From CF-39 sp035651155 (GTDB lineage Bacteria; Chloroflexota; Limnocylindria; P2-11E), in contig DASRGG010000036.1 of the NCBI GenBank assembly GCA_035651155.1, forward strand, positions 1 through 64,000: DNA of 64,000 nucleotides, given 5' to 3'. The position numbers and the translations under genes were made by a program. Below, one piece after another: positions 16,282 to 24,937 of this stretch. The notes below the pieces were generated by a model. It was not told where the DNA came from. It saw only the letters and a list, made by a program, of their open reading frames with translations, and did no database searches. Numbering within the stretch: the first letter of the stretch is position 1; every line of letters starts with the position of its first letter.

Positions 16282-17385
16282 CTACGGTAGATGGAGCGCG
16301 CCGCCGGAGACCGCGCGCGCCGCGCCGGTCGCGCGCGGCAGCGTGTTCGGGAGCCCTCGCAGCCGGTACGCGCCGAGGATCGCGAAGGCGACGGCCTCGC
16401 GGTACGCCGGCGGCACGCCGTGCGCGCCGGTCGGCTCGACGGTGTGCACGTCGGGCGCGAGCGCTTCGTGCAGCATCGCGAGGAGCGCCGGATTGCGCGC
16501 GCCGCCGCCGGCCACGAGGACGTGGCCGATGTGCCGCGACGCCTCCCGACGGAGCGCGGCGGCAATCGTGCGCGCGGTGAGCGCGGTCGCGGTCGCGAGC
16601 GCGTCGTCGTGCGATCCGCCGTGCCGCGTCACGATCTCCGCGAGGCGGCGCGCGAACATGCCGCCGAACTCCTCGCGCCCCGTGCTCTTCGGCGCGCGCC
16701 GCGCGAAGTAGGGATGCGCGAGGAGCTCGGAGAGCGCGCGCTCGTCGACGCGGCCGCGCCGCGCGCCCGCGCCATCCGCGTCGTGCGTCCGGCCGTCGAG
16801 CGCCGCGACCGCGTCGATGACCATGTTGCCGGGACCAGTGTCGAACGCGACGACCGCATCGGGATCGGCGGTCGGGATGACCGTGAGGTTCGCGATGCCG
16901 CCGACGTTCAGCACGGCGACCGGCGCCAGCGATCCGAAGAGGATGAGGTCGGCGAACGGCACGAGCGGCGCGCCCTGGCCGCCCGCGGCGACGTCCGCGC
17001 TGCGCAGGTCGGAGACCGTCGCGATCCCCGTGCGATGCGCGACGCGCGCGGCATCGCCGATCTGCAGCGTCACGCGGCCGCCCGGAAGGTGCGCGACGGT
17101 CTGCCCGTGCACGGCGACGACGTCCGCGCGGTCCGGGAGCCCGCCGGCGACGCGCGCGGCGAGCGCGGCGTACTGATCGCCGAGCGCCGCGTGGAGGCGC
17201 GCGATCTCACGCGTGTCCGTCGCGCGGCCTTCGCCGAGCGCGAGGACCGCGTCGCGGATCGCCTCCGGATACGGCGCGCTCGCGGTTGCGAGCACGCGAA
17301 CGTGCGTCGTCGGGACGTCGAGCTCGATGGCGGCGGCATCGGCGCCGTCGCCCGAGGTCCCAGACATGATCCCGATCGCGATCAC
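16282..17385 (-). CDS. anmK: Anhydro-N-acetylmuramic acid kinase
   Basis: A 367-residue enzyme that opens and phosphorylates 1,6-anhydro-MurNAc to MurNAc-6-phosphate, the MurQ substrate. The N-terminus GIMSGTSGDGADAA is the family signature; VHGQTVAHLPGG, the GQGAPLVPFAD block, NVGGIANLTVIP, FDTGPGNMVID and LVAGGGARNP follow in the expected order. The GTG start overlaps the stop of the serine-hydrolase gene as GTGA. Presence of AnmK means that anhydro-muropeptides, products of lytic transglycosylases, are reused. The much longer open frame upstream is antisense and not part of the protein. Confidence 0.94.
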   Translation of the reverse strand: MIAIGIMSGTSGDGADAAAIELDVPTTHVRVLATASAPYPEAIRDAVLALGEGRATDTREIARLHAALGDQYAALAARVAGGLPDRADVVAVHGQTVAHLPGGRVTLQIGDAARVAHRTGIATVSDLRSADVAAGGQGAPLVPFADLILFGSLAPVAVLNVGGIANLTVIPTADPDAVVAFDTGPGNMVIDAVAALDGRTHDADGAGARRGRVDERALSELLAHPYFARRAPKSTGREEFGGMFARRLAEIVTRHGGSHDDALATATALTARTIAAALRREASRHIGHVLVAGGGARNPALLAMLHEALAPDVHTVEPTGAHGVPPAYREAVAFAILGAYRLRGLPNTLPRATGAARAVSGGALHLP

Positions 17386-18434
17386 GACGCCGCGCTCGCG
17401 AACGGACGCGACACGGCCTCGTGGACCGCGATGCGGAAGCGATACATCGCGTCGTCGTTGCCGCGGCCGAAATAGACGCGGTTCGTGAGCAGCACGACGG
17501 CGAGATCGCTCGCCGGGTCGATCCAGAGCGACGTGCCGGTGAAGCCGGTGTGGCCGTACGCGTCGATGCTGAAGTAGCGGCCCACCATCGCGTCGTGCGG
17601 CGCGCGGAGCGCGAGCCCGACTCCGCGGCGCACGTTGTTCTCGCGCACGTGCTCGCCGCGCGCGAGCCGCGCGAGCTCGTTCCCGATGACGGCGCCGTCG
17701 CGGTACACGCGCGCGATCTTCGCGACGTCGGCCGCGGTGCCGAACAAGCCGGCGTGGCCCGCGATCCCGCCGACCGCGTACGCGTTCTCGTCGTGCACCT
17801 CGCCGCGGAGCCGCTTGTTCCGCCATTCGCCGTCGCGCTCGGTCGCGACGCAGCTCTCGCGCGGACGCGGACCGAAGCCGCAGGTCTCCGCTTCGAGCGG
17901 GCCGAGCACGCGGTCGCGGATGGCGTCCGCGAACGGCGCGCGCGCCACGGCGGCGAGGGCCTGCGTCAGCATGAGGTAGCCCAGATCGCTGTACCGGAAC
18001 GTGCCGAGGTCCTGCGCGAGCGGCTCCTGCGCCGCGCGCCACACGGCCTCGTCCAGCGAGCGCACCTCGCGCCAGAGCGGAAGCCACCACCGCAGCCCCG
18101 CGGTATGCGTCAGCACGTGACGCAGCGTGACGTCGTCCTTGCGCCCTCCGCGGAAGTCCGGCACGAGCTCGCGGAAGGGCATGGCGAGGTCGAGCATCCG
18201 TTCGCGGACGAACGAGAGCGCGAGCGCCGTCGTCGCGAGCTTCGTGAGCGACGCGAGATCGAAGAGCGAGTCCGGCGTGCACGGCGCGTCGGGACCCGCG
18301 TCCGGATCCGGGCAGAGCGTTCCGAGGGCGAACGTGTCGGCCTCGCCGCGGCGCTCGACGCGCACGACGCACGCGGTGCAGAGCGAGCCGATCGCGTCCT
18401 CGGCGACCGTCCGCGCGGGCGCGGCGAGCGTCAC
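17382..18434 (-). CDS. Beta-lactamase-fold serine hydrolase, AmiE/YbbE-like
   Basis: A 350-residue class C beta-lactamase/DD-peptidase-fold protein. The SxxK motif is Ser62-Leu-Thr-Lys65 (LASLTKLATTALAL), the second motif is YSD in FRYSDLGYL, and the third is HTG in YGHTGFTG. Bacillus subtilis has a relative, AmiE (YbbE), in its nagZ-murQ operon, where it removes the peptide from MurNAc before NagZ acts. The same neighbours here suggest the same role. It could also be a carboxypeptidase or esterase. No signal peptide is visible, so it seems cytoplasmic. GTGA overlaps join it to both neighbours. Confidence 0.85.
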   Translation of the reverse strand: MTLAAPARTVAEDAIGSLCTACVVRVERRGEADTFALGTLCPDPDAGPDAPCTPDSLFDLASLTKLATTALALSFVRERMLDLAMPFRELVPDFRGGRKDDVTLRHVLTHTAGLRWWLPLWREVRSLDEAVWRAAQEPLAQDLGTFRYSDLGYLMLTQALAAVARAPFADAIRDRVLGPLEAETCGFGPRPRESCVATERDGEWRNKRLRGEVHDENAYAVGGIAGHAGLFGTAADVAKIARVYRDGAVIGNELARLARGEHVRENNVRRGVGLALRAPHDAMVGRYFSIDAYGHTGFTGTSLWIDPASDLAVVLLTNRVYFGRGNDDAMYRFRIAVHEAVSRPFASAAS

Positions 18435-18688
18435 GAAAGCCCCGCGCCGATCGGGAGCCGCCCGGGGATCTCGACCGGCGACCGTCCCCGTGGCGCGCGC
18501 GCGCCGGTGCGGATCTCGGCCGCGGCCCGGAGCGAGGGGACGTGCCCGCCGTACGTGCGGACGATCGCCGCCACGCCGGGAACGTACGCCGCTTGCGTCG
18601 GACTCGTCTGGCCGCCCAGATCGCGCAGCCGCGGCGCCGAGCACGCGGCGAGGGACGCCGCCGTGCCCGGGAAGGCGCGGCGTCTCAC
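18431..18688 (-). CDS. Small putative lipoprotein in the amino-sugar operon
   Basis: An 85-residue frame that I do not recognise. It begins MRRRAFPGTAASLAAC: a basic start, a short apolar stretch and a lipobox-like LAAC with Cys at residue 16. The rest has AAYVPGVAAIVRTYGGHVPSLRAAAEI and a Pro/Arg/Gly-rich end. It is joined to both neighbours by GTGA overlaps, between nagZ and the serine hydrolase, exactly as the other operon members are joined, which favours a real gene. The hydrophobic core is short, so export is uncertain; it might be a remnant of a longer protein. Confidence 0.5.
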   Translation of the reverse strand: MRRRAFPGTAASLAACSAPRLRDLGGQTSPTQAAYVPGVAAIVRTYGGHVPSLRAAAEIRTGARAPRGRSPVEIPGRLPIGAGLS

Positions 18689-20175
18689 GCGAGCCGAACG
18701 GGTGCGCGTCCTGTCGCCGTGCGTTCGCCCGCGAGCACGGCGGCGACAGCCTCGAGCGACACCGGAACGTCGCAATAGGAAAGGAGTGCGGGGTGTCCGG
18801 GCGCGAGCGTCGCGTCGTAGGGGCTGCCGAGCGCGACGAGCACGCCGTCGTGGCCGAGGAGCGCGGGGAGCCGGCGAGCCTGGTCGGCGTCGAAGGACGC
18901 GCTGAAGGTGAAGACGACGACCGGCCCGTCGCCGTCGGGCGGCTGCCCGCGGCGCCCGAAGGTCATGCGATCGCGGAAGCGGGCGCGGAGCGCGCGTTCC
19001 AGCGTGCCGACGGGATCGGACAGCTCCTCGGCCTGCGTCACGCGGGACGGCTCGAGCGCGACGAACCGCACCCTGCCGCCGAGGCGAGGGAGCGGCGGGC
19101 CCACGTGCGTGATCGATCGTGCCGCGATCTCCGCGGCGAGCGCCCGCGCCGGCGCGTCGTCGATGTCGTCGTCCGGCACCTCGCTCCCGAAGCGCACGCG
19201 GAAAGGCGTCGCACGGGTCATGGCCTCGTCCACCCGTGCGCGCGACGCGCCGCGCCCGATCCAGTCGGCCGCCGCGAGCTGGCGATCGAGGTGGCTCGTC
19301 ACCATGACCGCGTCGACGCCGGCGTCGATCGCGCGGCCGACGACGCGCTCGGGCGAGTCCACGTGGATCCCGGACATGTCGAGCGAGTCGGTGATGCACA
19401 GGCCGCGGAAGCCGAGCGTGCCGCGCAGCAGGTCGACGAGGATCGGCCGCGAGATCGTCGCGGGCCGTTCGGGATCGAGCGCCGGATAGCGGACGTGCGC
19501 GGTCATGACCATCGTCGCGCCCGCGTCGAAGGCCGCGCGGAAGGGAGGGAGATCGCGTCGTTCGATCGTCGCGCGATCGGAGCCGACGTCGACGGTCGCG
19601 ACGTGCGAGTCCGCGCTCGTGTCGCCGTGCCCGGGGAAATGCTTGGGCGTCGTGGCGACGCCCGCGCCCTCCGAGCCTCGGACCCACGCGGCCGCGAACT
19701 CGGCCACACGCGCCGGGTCGTCGCCGAACGCGCGCGTGCCGATGACCGGGTTGCGCGGCTGCACGTTCACGTCGCAGACCGGCGCGTGGTTCACGGTGAT
19801 GCCGTCGGCGCGCAATCCTTCCGCCACCGCGCGACCGGCGCGCTCGGCGAACGACGGATCACCCGTCGCCGCGATGGCCATCGCGCTCGGGAAGACCGCG
19901 CGGTACGCGACGCGCACGACCTCGCCGCCCTCCTGGTCGACGGCGACCGGCACCGGCGGCAGTCCCCCGCGGCGGGCGGCGGCCTGGATCTCCCGCAACA
20001 TCTCGCGGACCTGCGACTTCGAGCGCACGTTGCCGCGGATCGCGAACAGCACGACGCCGCCGATGTCGCCGTCGCGGATCGCGTCGAGCATCTCGCCGGG
20101 GGCGTGCTGACCGTCGAAGCCGGCCCACACGAGGGCACCCGTGCCGAGCTTCGTGCCCGCGGGTGCCCCCGTCAC
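18685..20175 (-). CDS. nagZ: Beta-N-acetylhexosaminidase, GH3 family
   Basis: A 496-residue GH3 enzyme that removes GlcNAc from GlcNAc-MurNAc fragments. It shows the GH3 order: AVDQEGGEVVRV, then VIGTRAFGDDPARVAEFAAAW, the His-Asp dyad loop KHFPGHGDTSADSH, and the nucleophile Asp in CITDSLDMSGI. The dyad loop is specific to NagZ-type rather than beta-glucosidase-type GH3. About 150 residues follow the barrel as an alpha/beta sandwich domain, longer than E. coli NagZ (341) and more like the two-domain Bacillus form. There is no signal peptide. GTG start overlapping the upstream stop (GTGA). It generates the sugars used by the kinases downstream. Confidence 0.92.
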   Translation of the reverse strand: MTGAPAGTKLGTGALVWAGFDGQHAPGEMLDAIRDGDIGGVVLFAIRGNVRSKSQVREMLREIQAAARRGGLPPVPVAVDQEGGEVVRVAYRAVFPSAMAIAATGDPSFAERAGRAVAEGLRADGITVNHAPVCDVNVQPRNPVIGTRAFGDDPARVAEFAAAWVRGSEGAGVATTPKHFPGHGDTSADSHVATVDVGSDRATIERRDLPPFRAAFDAGATMVMTAHVRYPALDPERPATISRPILVDLLRGTLGFRGLCITDSLDMSGIHVDSPERVVGRAIDAGVDAVMVTSHLDRQLAAADWIGRGASRARVDEAMTRATPFRVRFGSEVPDDDIDDAPARALAAEIAARSITHVGPPLPRLGGRVRFVALEPSRVTQAEELSDPVGTLERALRARFRDRMTFGRRGQPPDGDGPVVVFTFSASFDADQARRLPALLGHDGVLVALGSPYDATLAPGHPALLSYCDVPVSLEAVAAVLAGERTATGRAPVRLA

Positions 20176-20555
20176 GCCCGGCGGCGGTAGCGCGCCAGCG
20201 TCAGCATCCCGAGCGGCCGGCCGCGCGGTACGTGCGCGTCCCTCTCGATGGTCACGCGCAGGATCTGTTCCGCCGTGACGATGGGGGCGATGCGACGGCG
20301 GCTGCGGCGCCCGGCGATCCGTCCCTCGAGCGCGTCCACGACGTCCTTCACACGCTCGTCGGTCTCGTGGACGTCGAGCGGGCGCGATCCCAGATACAGC
20401 GAGATGCGGAGCTCGAGACGATCGCCTTCGCGGTATCCGACGCCGCGGAATGTCTGCGCTTCGAGGACCGCGGCGTGGACGCGGCGGCGCCACTCATTCC
20501 TCGGCGGAGCGTACGCCGGAAGCGTGGCGCTGATCGTGAAGCGTCTCTTCGCCAC
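20172..20555 (-). CDS. Hypothetical protein, weakly RusA-like
   Basis: A 127-residue basic protein, first gene of the amino-sugar operon. It starts MAKRRFTISATLPAYAPPRNEWRR; the middle has DRLELRISLYLGSRPLDVHETDERVKDVVDALEGR, then a basic loop and a final strand ILRVTIERD. The Asp-rich helix followed by Val-Asp-Ala-Leu resembles the active-site helix of RusA-type Holliday-junction resolvases, but only one turn matches and I do not rely on it. A GTG at 20555 is the only usual start near the conserved part. A GTGA overlap couples it to nagZ. Confidence 0.6.
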   Translation of the reverse strand: MAKRRFTISATLPAYAPPRNEWRRRVHAAVLEAQTFRGVGYREGDRLELRISLYLGSRPLDVHETDERVKDVVDALEGRIAGRRSRRRIAPIVTAEQILRVTIERDAHVPRGRPLGMLTLARYRRRA

Positions 20556-20614
20556 TGTGACGGACAGCCTAGCGAGCCGCGTGCCGGCCCGTCGCGCGCA
20601 ACGGCGCGCGTCCC

Positions 20615-22156
20615 TTAGACGCGCATGACCTGGAGCGGGACGATGTCGTAGCCCGTCGCGCCGTCGGGATAGGGCTGCCTCCGCACCGGCGTCTGCGTGT
20701 CGCCATTGCCGTCTGTCGCGCGCGCCCACACGTTGCGCTGGCCCGGACCCGGCGGCGTCCAGCGATAGATCCATCGCACCCAGGTGATCGGCCCGGCGGC
20801 GGGCTCGAGCGTGGCCTGCGACCAGCTCTTCCCGTCGTCGAACGAGAGCTCGACGGAGCGGATCCCGCGCGCGCCCGCGAACGCGACCCCGGCGAGCACG
20901 ATCTCGCCGCCGCTCCACCGCACCTGGTGGCCGCCCGGCAGATCGATGCGCGTGTTGGTATTCACGATCGCGGTGTCGTTCCACCCCTGCTGCTGCCAGT
21001 AGCCCTTGAAGTCGAACGTCTCGACGCGGATCTGCTGGATCCACTTCACGTTCTTCATCCCATAGATGTTCGGGACGAGCACGCGCGCCGGATACCCGTG
21101 CTCCTGCGGGACGGTCTTCCCGTTCATGAAGTAGGCGACGAGCGTGTCTGGCTCCATCGCCTTCGCGATGGGGAAGGAATCGCTGTAGCCGTCGACCGAG
21201 GTCAGGACGACGTCGTACGAATTCGCCTTCGGCGAGGCACGCTCCAGGAGATCCCTGAGGCGGACGCCCGTCCATACGGCCGTCGATATGAGCTCGCCGC
21301 CCACGGGGTTGCTGATGCATTCGAGCGTGCGGACCTGCTCCACCGCGTCGAGGTCGAGCAGCTGGTCGTAGGTGATCGAGTACGGGCGCTCGACGTTGCC
21401 GGTGATCTCGAGCTTCCACGTCGCGGCATCGACGCGCGGCTTCACGAGCGTCGTGTCGACGGTGTAGTGATCCTCGTTCGCGGTGATACGTGGCGTGATG
21501 CCGGGGAGGGCGTCGATCGCTGGATCGGCCGGCGGGATCGTCGCGCGCTGCGCGAGGCGGCGCGCCGCCTGCGGCAGATCGCCGACCTGCGACCCCACGT
21601 TCGCGAACACGCGCGAGACCGGCAGCGCGCCGATCGCCGCGAGGGCGGCGATCGCGGCGCCACCAAGGAGCGCCCGCCGCCGCGACGGCACGGGAACGGT
21701 CTCGCGCGTGAAGGACGCGGGCCCGAGGTACGCGAGGCCGAGCGCGTTCACGACGAGCCCCATCCCGGCGTCGATCACGCTGGTCGCGAGATCGATGCGC
21801 TGGCCCGCGAAGAGCTGTCCGAGGACCACGGCGCAGAGCCACGGCGCGGCGGTCGCGGCGACGACCGCGCGGTCGCGCCGCGACTGCGCGACCGAGAGCG
21901 CCCCCGCGACGGCGCCGCCGATGAGGAACAGCGCGATGACGCCGACGATGAGCAGGCCCTTCGCCCAGTACCGCAGCGCCTCGATGAGCGGGATGCTGAT
22001 CGCGCCGGGGAGCACGTCGATGATCGCCTGGCCGAGCGCGAACGGCGTGAACGGCAGGCCCGCAAGCGAGACGAGGAAGGCGACGTCGAGCGCGAGGAAC
22101 ATCGCCAGGCCGCCGACGAGCAGACCCGTGCGCGTTCTCGCGTCGATCCGGCCCAC
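20615..22156 (-). CDS. Membrane-anchored molybdopterin-dependent (sulfite oxidase-type) oxidoreductase
   Basis: A 513-residue protein. Residues 1-165 hold about four membrane segments (starting GLLVGGLAMFLALDVAFLV), then an arginine pair and another hydrophobic stretch resembling an export signal (RRRALLGGAAIAALAAIG). The catalytic domain follows: WKLEITGNV, then TLECISNPVGG with the molybdenum-ligating Cys, and ARVLVPNIYGMKNVKWIQQI. The last 110 residues form the sulfite-oxidase dimerisation domain (RSVELSFDDGKSWSQATL, WTPPGPGQRNVWARATD). Electrons probably leave to a membrane or periplasmic carrier. No heme domain is present. The physiological substrate is unknown. The GTG start is two bases from the divergent S9 peptidase start. 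Confidence 0.9.
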   Translation of the reverse strand: MGRIDARTRTGLLVGGLAMFLALDVAFLVSLAGLPFTPFALGQAIIDVLPGAISIPLIEALRYWAKGLLIVGVIALFLIGGAVAGALSVAQSRRDRAVVAATAAPWLCAVVLGQLFAGQRIDLATSVIDAGMGLVVNALGLAYLGPASFTRETVPVPSRRRALLGGAAIAALAAIGALPVSRVFANVGSQVGDLPQAARRLAQRATIPPADPAIDALPGITPRITANEDHYTVDTTLVKPRVDAATWKLEITGNVERPYSITYDQLLDLDAVEQVRTLECISNPVGGELISTAVWTGVRLRDLLERASPKANSYDVVLTSVDGYSDSFPIAKAMEPDTLVAYFMNGKTVPQEHGYPARVLVPNIYGMKNVKWIQQIRVETFDFKGYWQQQGWNDTAIVNTNTRIDLPGGHQVRWSGGEIVLAGVAFAGARGIRSVELSFDDGKSWSQATLEPAAGPITWVRWIYRWTPPGPGQRNVWARATDGNGDTQTPVRRQPYPDGATGYDIVPLQVMRV

Positions 22157-22158
22157 CT

Positions 22159-24183
22159 ATGGCACGATACGACCCCTTGGCCGAGCTTCCACCTCCGATG
22201 ACGCCGGAGGACCTGTACGCCTTCCGGTTCCTCGCCGACGCGCAGATCTCGCCGGACGGGACGCGGGTGGCCTACACGGTGCGCGAGATCGATCGCGAGA
22301 AGGATGCGTACCGGTCGGCCATCTGGCTCGTCGCGTCCGACGGTCGGGCGGCGGGCACGCGCTTCACGTGGGGACCGGGCCAGGATGCACTGCCGCGCTG
22401 GTCGCCGGACGGGCGCTCGCTCGCGTTCGTGTCCGATCGCAACGCGCCCGCGGGCGACGCGAAGAAGCGCAAGCCGAAGAACATCTTCGTGCTGTCGCCT
22501 GGCGGCGGCGAAGCGCGGCAGCTCACGGCGTTCGACGACGATTGCGGAGACCTCGTCTGGTCGCCCGACGGGACGCGCATCGCGTTCACGCTGAAGGATC
22601 CGAAGCCGAAGGACGCCGAGGACGACGGCGGCATCCGCGTCTACGACCGTATGCGCTACAAGACCGACGAGGACGATCTCCTCGACGGCCGTCGCCGCCA
22701 CGTCTGGGTCGCCAAGATCGCGGACGGCGGTACGCGGAAGCTGACCGACGGCGATTGGGACGACGCGCAGCCCTCGTGGTCGCCGGACGGCACGATGCTC
22801 GCCTTCGTCTCGAACCGCACCGACGGTCGGGAAAAGAACACCGTCGCCGACATCCACGTGGTCGCGATGCGGGGCGGTGGGTGGCGCGTGACCGATGGCA
22901 CCGGGTCGTACGGCAACCCGCGCTTCTCGCCCGATGGGTCGGAGATCGCCTGCTACGGCGTGGCGAAAGCGGTCGGCTCGTCGGCGAAGAACGTGCGCGT
23001 CTTCCTGTTCGGCGCACGTCACGGCGCGTTCCCCGCGGGTCCCGGTCGGGACCTCACCGCCGGCTGGGATCGGACCGTCGGCTCGACGGTCATGTCGGAC
23101 ATGCGCGCGCAGTCGCAGATGCTCCCGCCGACGTGGACCGCCGATCGCGCGCGGATCATCTTCGTCGGCTCGGATCAGGGCACGGCGAACGTGTACAGCG
23201 TCTCGACCAAGGGCGGCGACGTGCGGGCGGAGACGATGGGACCGCACCAGGTCGTGAGCCTGTCGCTCGCGTCCGACGCGAAGCGCTTCGCGTGCGTGTA
23301 CTCGCACGCGACGCTGCCCGGCGACGTCGCCGTCGGCGAGCTCGGCTCGTCGCTGCGGACGATCACGGATCTGAACGGCGAGCTGCTCCGCTCGCGCTGC
23401 GTCGTCGCGCCCGAGCGCGTCGAGTTCACCGGCGCGGATGGCTGGGCGATCGAGGGATGGCTGCTCAAGCCGCGCGGCTTCGATGCGTCGAAGACATGGC
23501 CCCTCGTGCTCGAGGTCCACGGCGGTCCGCACGGCGCGTACGGTCATGGGTTCTTCCACGAGTTCCAGGTGCTGGCCGGCCGCGGCTACGCCGTCCTCTT
23601 CACCAATCCGCGCGGCAGCCACGCCTACGGCGAGAAGTTCTCGAGCGCGTGCGTCGGCGACTGGGGCGGGAAGGACTACGAGGACCTCATGGCCGGGGTC
23701 GACCACGCCCTCGCGTTCGGATGGGTCGATCCGAAGCGGCTGTACGTCACGGGCGGCAGCTACGGCGGATTCATGACGAACTGGATCGTCGGTCACACCG
23801 ACCGGTTCCGCGCCGCCGCGACGCAGCGCAGCATCAGCAACAACGTCTCCGCGTTCGGCGTCTCGGACATCGGCTGGCATTTCTGGGAGTACGAGATGGG
23901 GGACGCCTCGCCCTGGAAGGACGTCGCGAAGCTCGTCGAGCGGTCGCCGCTGTATCACGCGCCGAAGGTGAAGACGCCGCTCCTCATCCTTCACGCCGAG
24001 CGCGACATGCGCTGCCCGATCGAACAGGCCGAGCAGCTCTTCATCGCGCTCCGCTACCACGGCGTCGAGACGCAGCTCGTGCGCTTCCCCGAGGACAATC
24101 ACGACCTCACGCGGGGTGGGAAGCCGCGCAACCGCGTGGAGCACTGCCGGCGCATCGCGGACTGGTTCGACGCACACCGCTAG
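22159..24183 (+). CDS. S9-family prolyl oligopeptidase-like peptidase
   Basis: A 674-residue S9C-type peptidase. Residues about 20-400 are a beta-propeller with WSPDG repeats (QISPDGTRVAYTV, WSPDGRSLAFVSD, WSPDGTRIAF, WSPDGTMLAFVSNRTDG). Residues about 415-674 form the alpha/beta-hydrolase domain: EVHGGPHGAYG, nucleophile Ser534 in GGSYGGF, Asp616 in HAERDMRCP and His648 in NHDLTRGG. It resembles acylaminoacyl-peptidases and removes small peptides or blocked residues. No signal peptide, so cytoplasmic. The ATG at 22159 has no clear ribosome binding site; ATG at 22198 is an alternative. It converges with the NUDIX gene, overlapping by 4 bases. Confidence 0.92.
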   Translation: MARYDPLAELPPPMTPEDLYAFRFLADAQISPDGTRVAYTVREIDREKDAYRSAIWLVASDGRAAGTRFTWGPGQDALPRWSPDGRSLAFVSDRNAPAGDAKKRKPKNIFVLSPGGGEARQLTAFDDDCGDLVWSPDGTRIAFTLKDPKPKDAEDDGGIRVYDRMRYKTDEDDLLDGRRRHVWVAKIADGGTRKLTDGDWDDAQPSWSPDGTMLAFVSNRTDGREKNTVADIHVVAMRGGGWRVTDGTGSYGNPRFSPDGSEIACYGVAKAVGSSAKNVRVFLFGARHGAFPAGPGRDLTAGWDRTVGSTVMSDMRAQSQMLPPTWTADRARIIFVGSDQGTANVYSVSTKGGDVRAETMGPHQVVSLSLASDAKRFACVYSHATLPGDVAVGELGSSLRTITDLNGELLRSRCVVAPERVEFTGADGWAIEGWLLKPRGFDASKTWPLVLEVHGGPHGAYGHGFFHEFQVLAGRGYAVLFTNPRGSHAYGEKFSSACVGDWGGKDYEDLMAGVDHALAFGWVDPKRLYVTGGSYGGFMTNWIVGHTDRFRAAATQRSISNNVSAFGVSDIGWHFWEYEMGDASPWKDVAKLVERSPLYHAPKVKTPLLILHAERDMRCPIEQAEQLFIALRYHGVETQLVRFPEDNHDLTRGGKPRNRVEHCRRIADWFDAHR

Positions 24184-24707
24184 ACGCTCGCCTCGCGCGG
24201 GACGTCCTTCCGCAGCGGCGCGATCGGCGCCCAGAACCGCGGCGTCAGCGGCCCGATCGGCGCGTCGTCGCTGATCGGCTGCCACGCGGCGCAAGGGACG
24301 ACGCGGCAGCGCGCGCCCGCCTCCTCCCAGACCTCGCGCACCGCGGCCTGCTCCAGCGTCTCGCCGACCTTCACGCCACCGCCGGGAAGGATCCAGAAGA
24401 GCCCATCCGCGTCGCGGTGCTGGACCATCAGGACACGCCCCGCGCGCGGGACGATGACGCGCACGCGGGACGGCGTGCTCGCGACCGCGTGAGGGTGTGC
24501 GGCCGCGAGGCTCGCCGTGAGCGCGGCGAGCGTACCGAGACCCATCACCACGATGGCCGACGAGATCGCCCGACCCGCGACGGTGGTCGGCTGCGGCGTC
24601 GCGAGCACGACGGCGCCGACCACCGCGAGGATCGCGGACGACTCCTCGAGCGGCAGCACGGGGACGAGCAGGAGCGCCACGAAGAACGTGGTCCAATCGC
24701 CGAGCAT
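24180..24707 (-). CDS. NUDIX hydrolase with N-terminal membrane segments
   Basis: A 175-residue protein. Residues about 7-70 contain two or three hydrophobic segments (FFVALLLVPVLPL, AILAVVGAVVLA, SSAIVVMGLGTLAALTASLAAA). From about residue 78 comes a NUDIX domain (RVRVIVPRAGRVLMVQHRD) whose box GGGVKVGETLEQAAVREVWEEAGA keeps the G-x5-E-x7-REVxEExG pattern, so it should hydrolyse a nucleoside-diphosphate-linked compound. Membrane anchoring is unusual for the family. I start at the ATG at 24707; the catalytic part could also start later, inside. The IS110 element is inserted 63 bases upstream, probably into its promoter region. Confidence 0.75.
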   Translation of the reverse strand: MLGDWTTFFVALLLVPVLPLEESSAILAVVGAVVLATPQPTTVAGRAISSAIVVMGLGTLAALTASLAAAHPHAVASTPSRVRVIVPRAGRVLMVQHRDADGLFWILPGGGVKVGETLEQAAVREVWEEAGARCRVVPCAAWQPISDDAPIGPLTPRFWAPIAPLRKDVPREASV

Positions 24708-24777
24708 CGCGGGGGCGAGCCTAGGATTCGCGTCACTGTGATGCTGGTGTGGTCGCCGGGCGGACTGACTCATAGGA

Positions 24778-24937
24778 TTCTCGGCGCTCGTCGGGGTTGC
24801 CCTGCACGGGATCCGTCGTCCGTCCGGCGAAGTCGGCACCGACGTTCTGACTTGATAGGAGCCGGTCTTCTGACCCGAGTGAGGCGCGTCGATCGTCGGC
24901 GCCGGCCGCGAGCTTCGCTTCCGGAAGGAGGCACGTC
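24778..24937 (+). ncRNA. Candidate bridge RNA region of the IS110 element
   Basis: This stretch between the left junction and the transposase start has no gene. IS110 elements encode a structured bridge RNA here that pairs with target and donor DNA. Within it, CTGACTTGATAGGAGC at 24847-24862 resembles the rebuilt empty site CTGACTCATAGGAGC (24765-24777 joined to 26004-26005). The heptamer TTCTGAC occurs twice, at 24845 and 24868, flanking that stretch. The call rests on position, family and this match; I have not folded the RNA. Confidence 0.45.

Noticed and set aside
16276..18372. Extended frame upstream of anmK and similar long frames in nagZ, murQ and the IS transposase.
   Set aside because: High-GC shadow frames; composition is Arg/Ala-rich and the true starts are set by GTGA overlaps and family N-termini.
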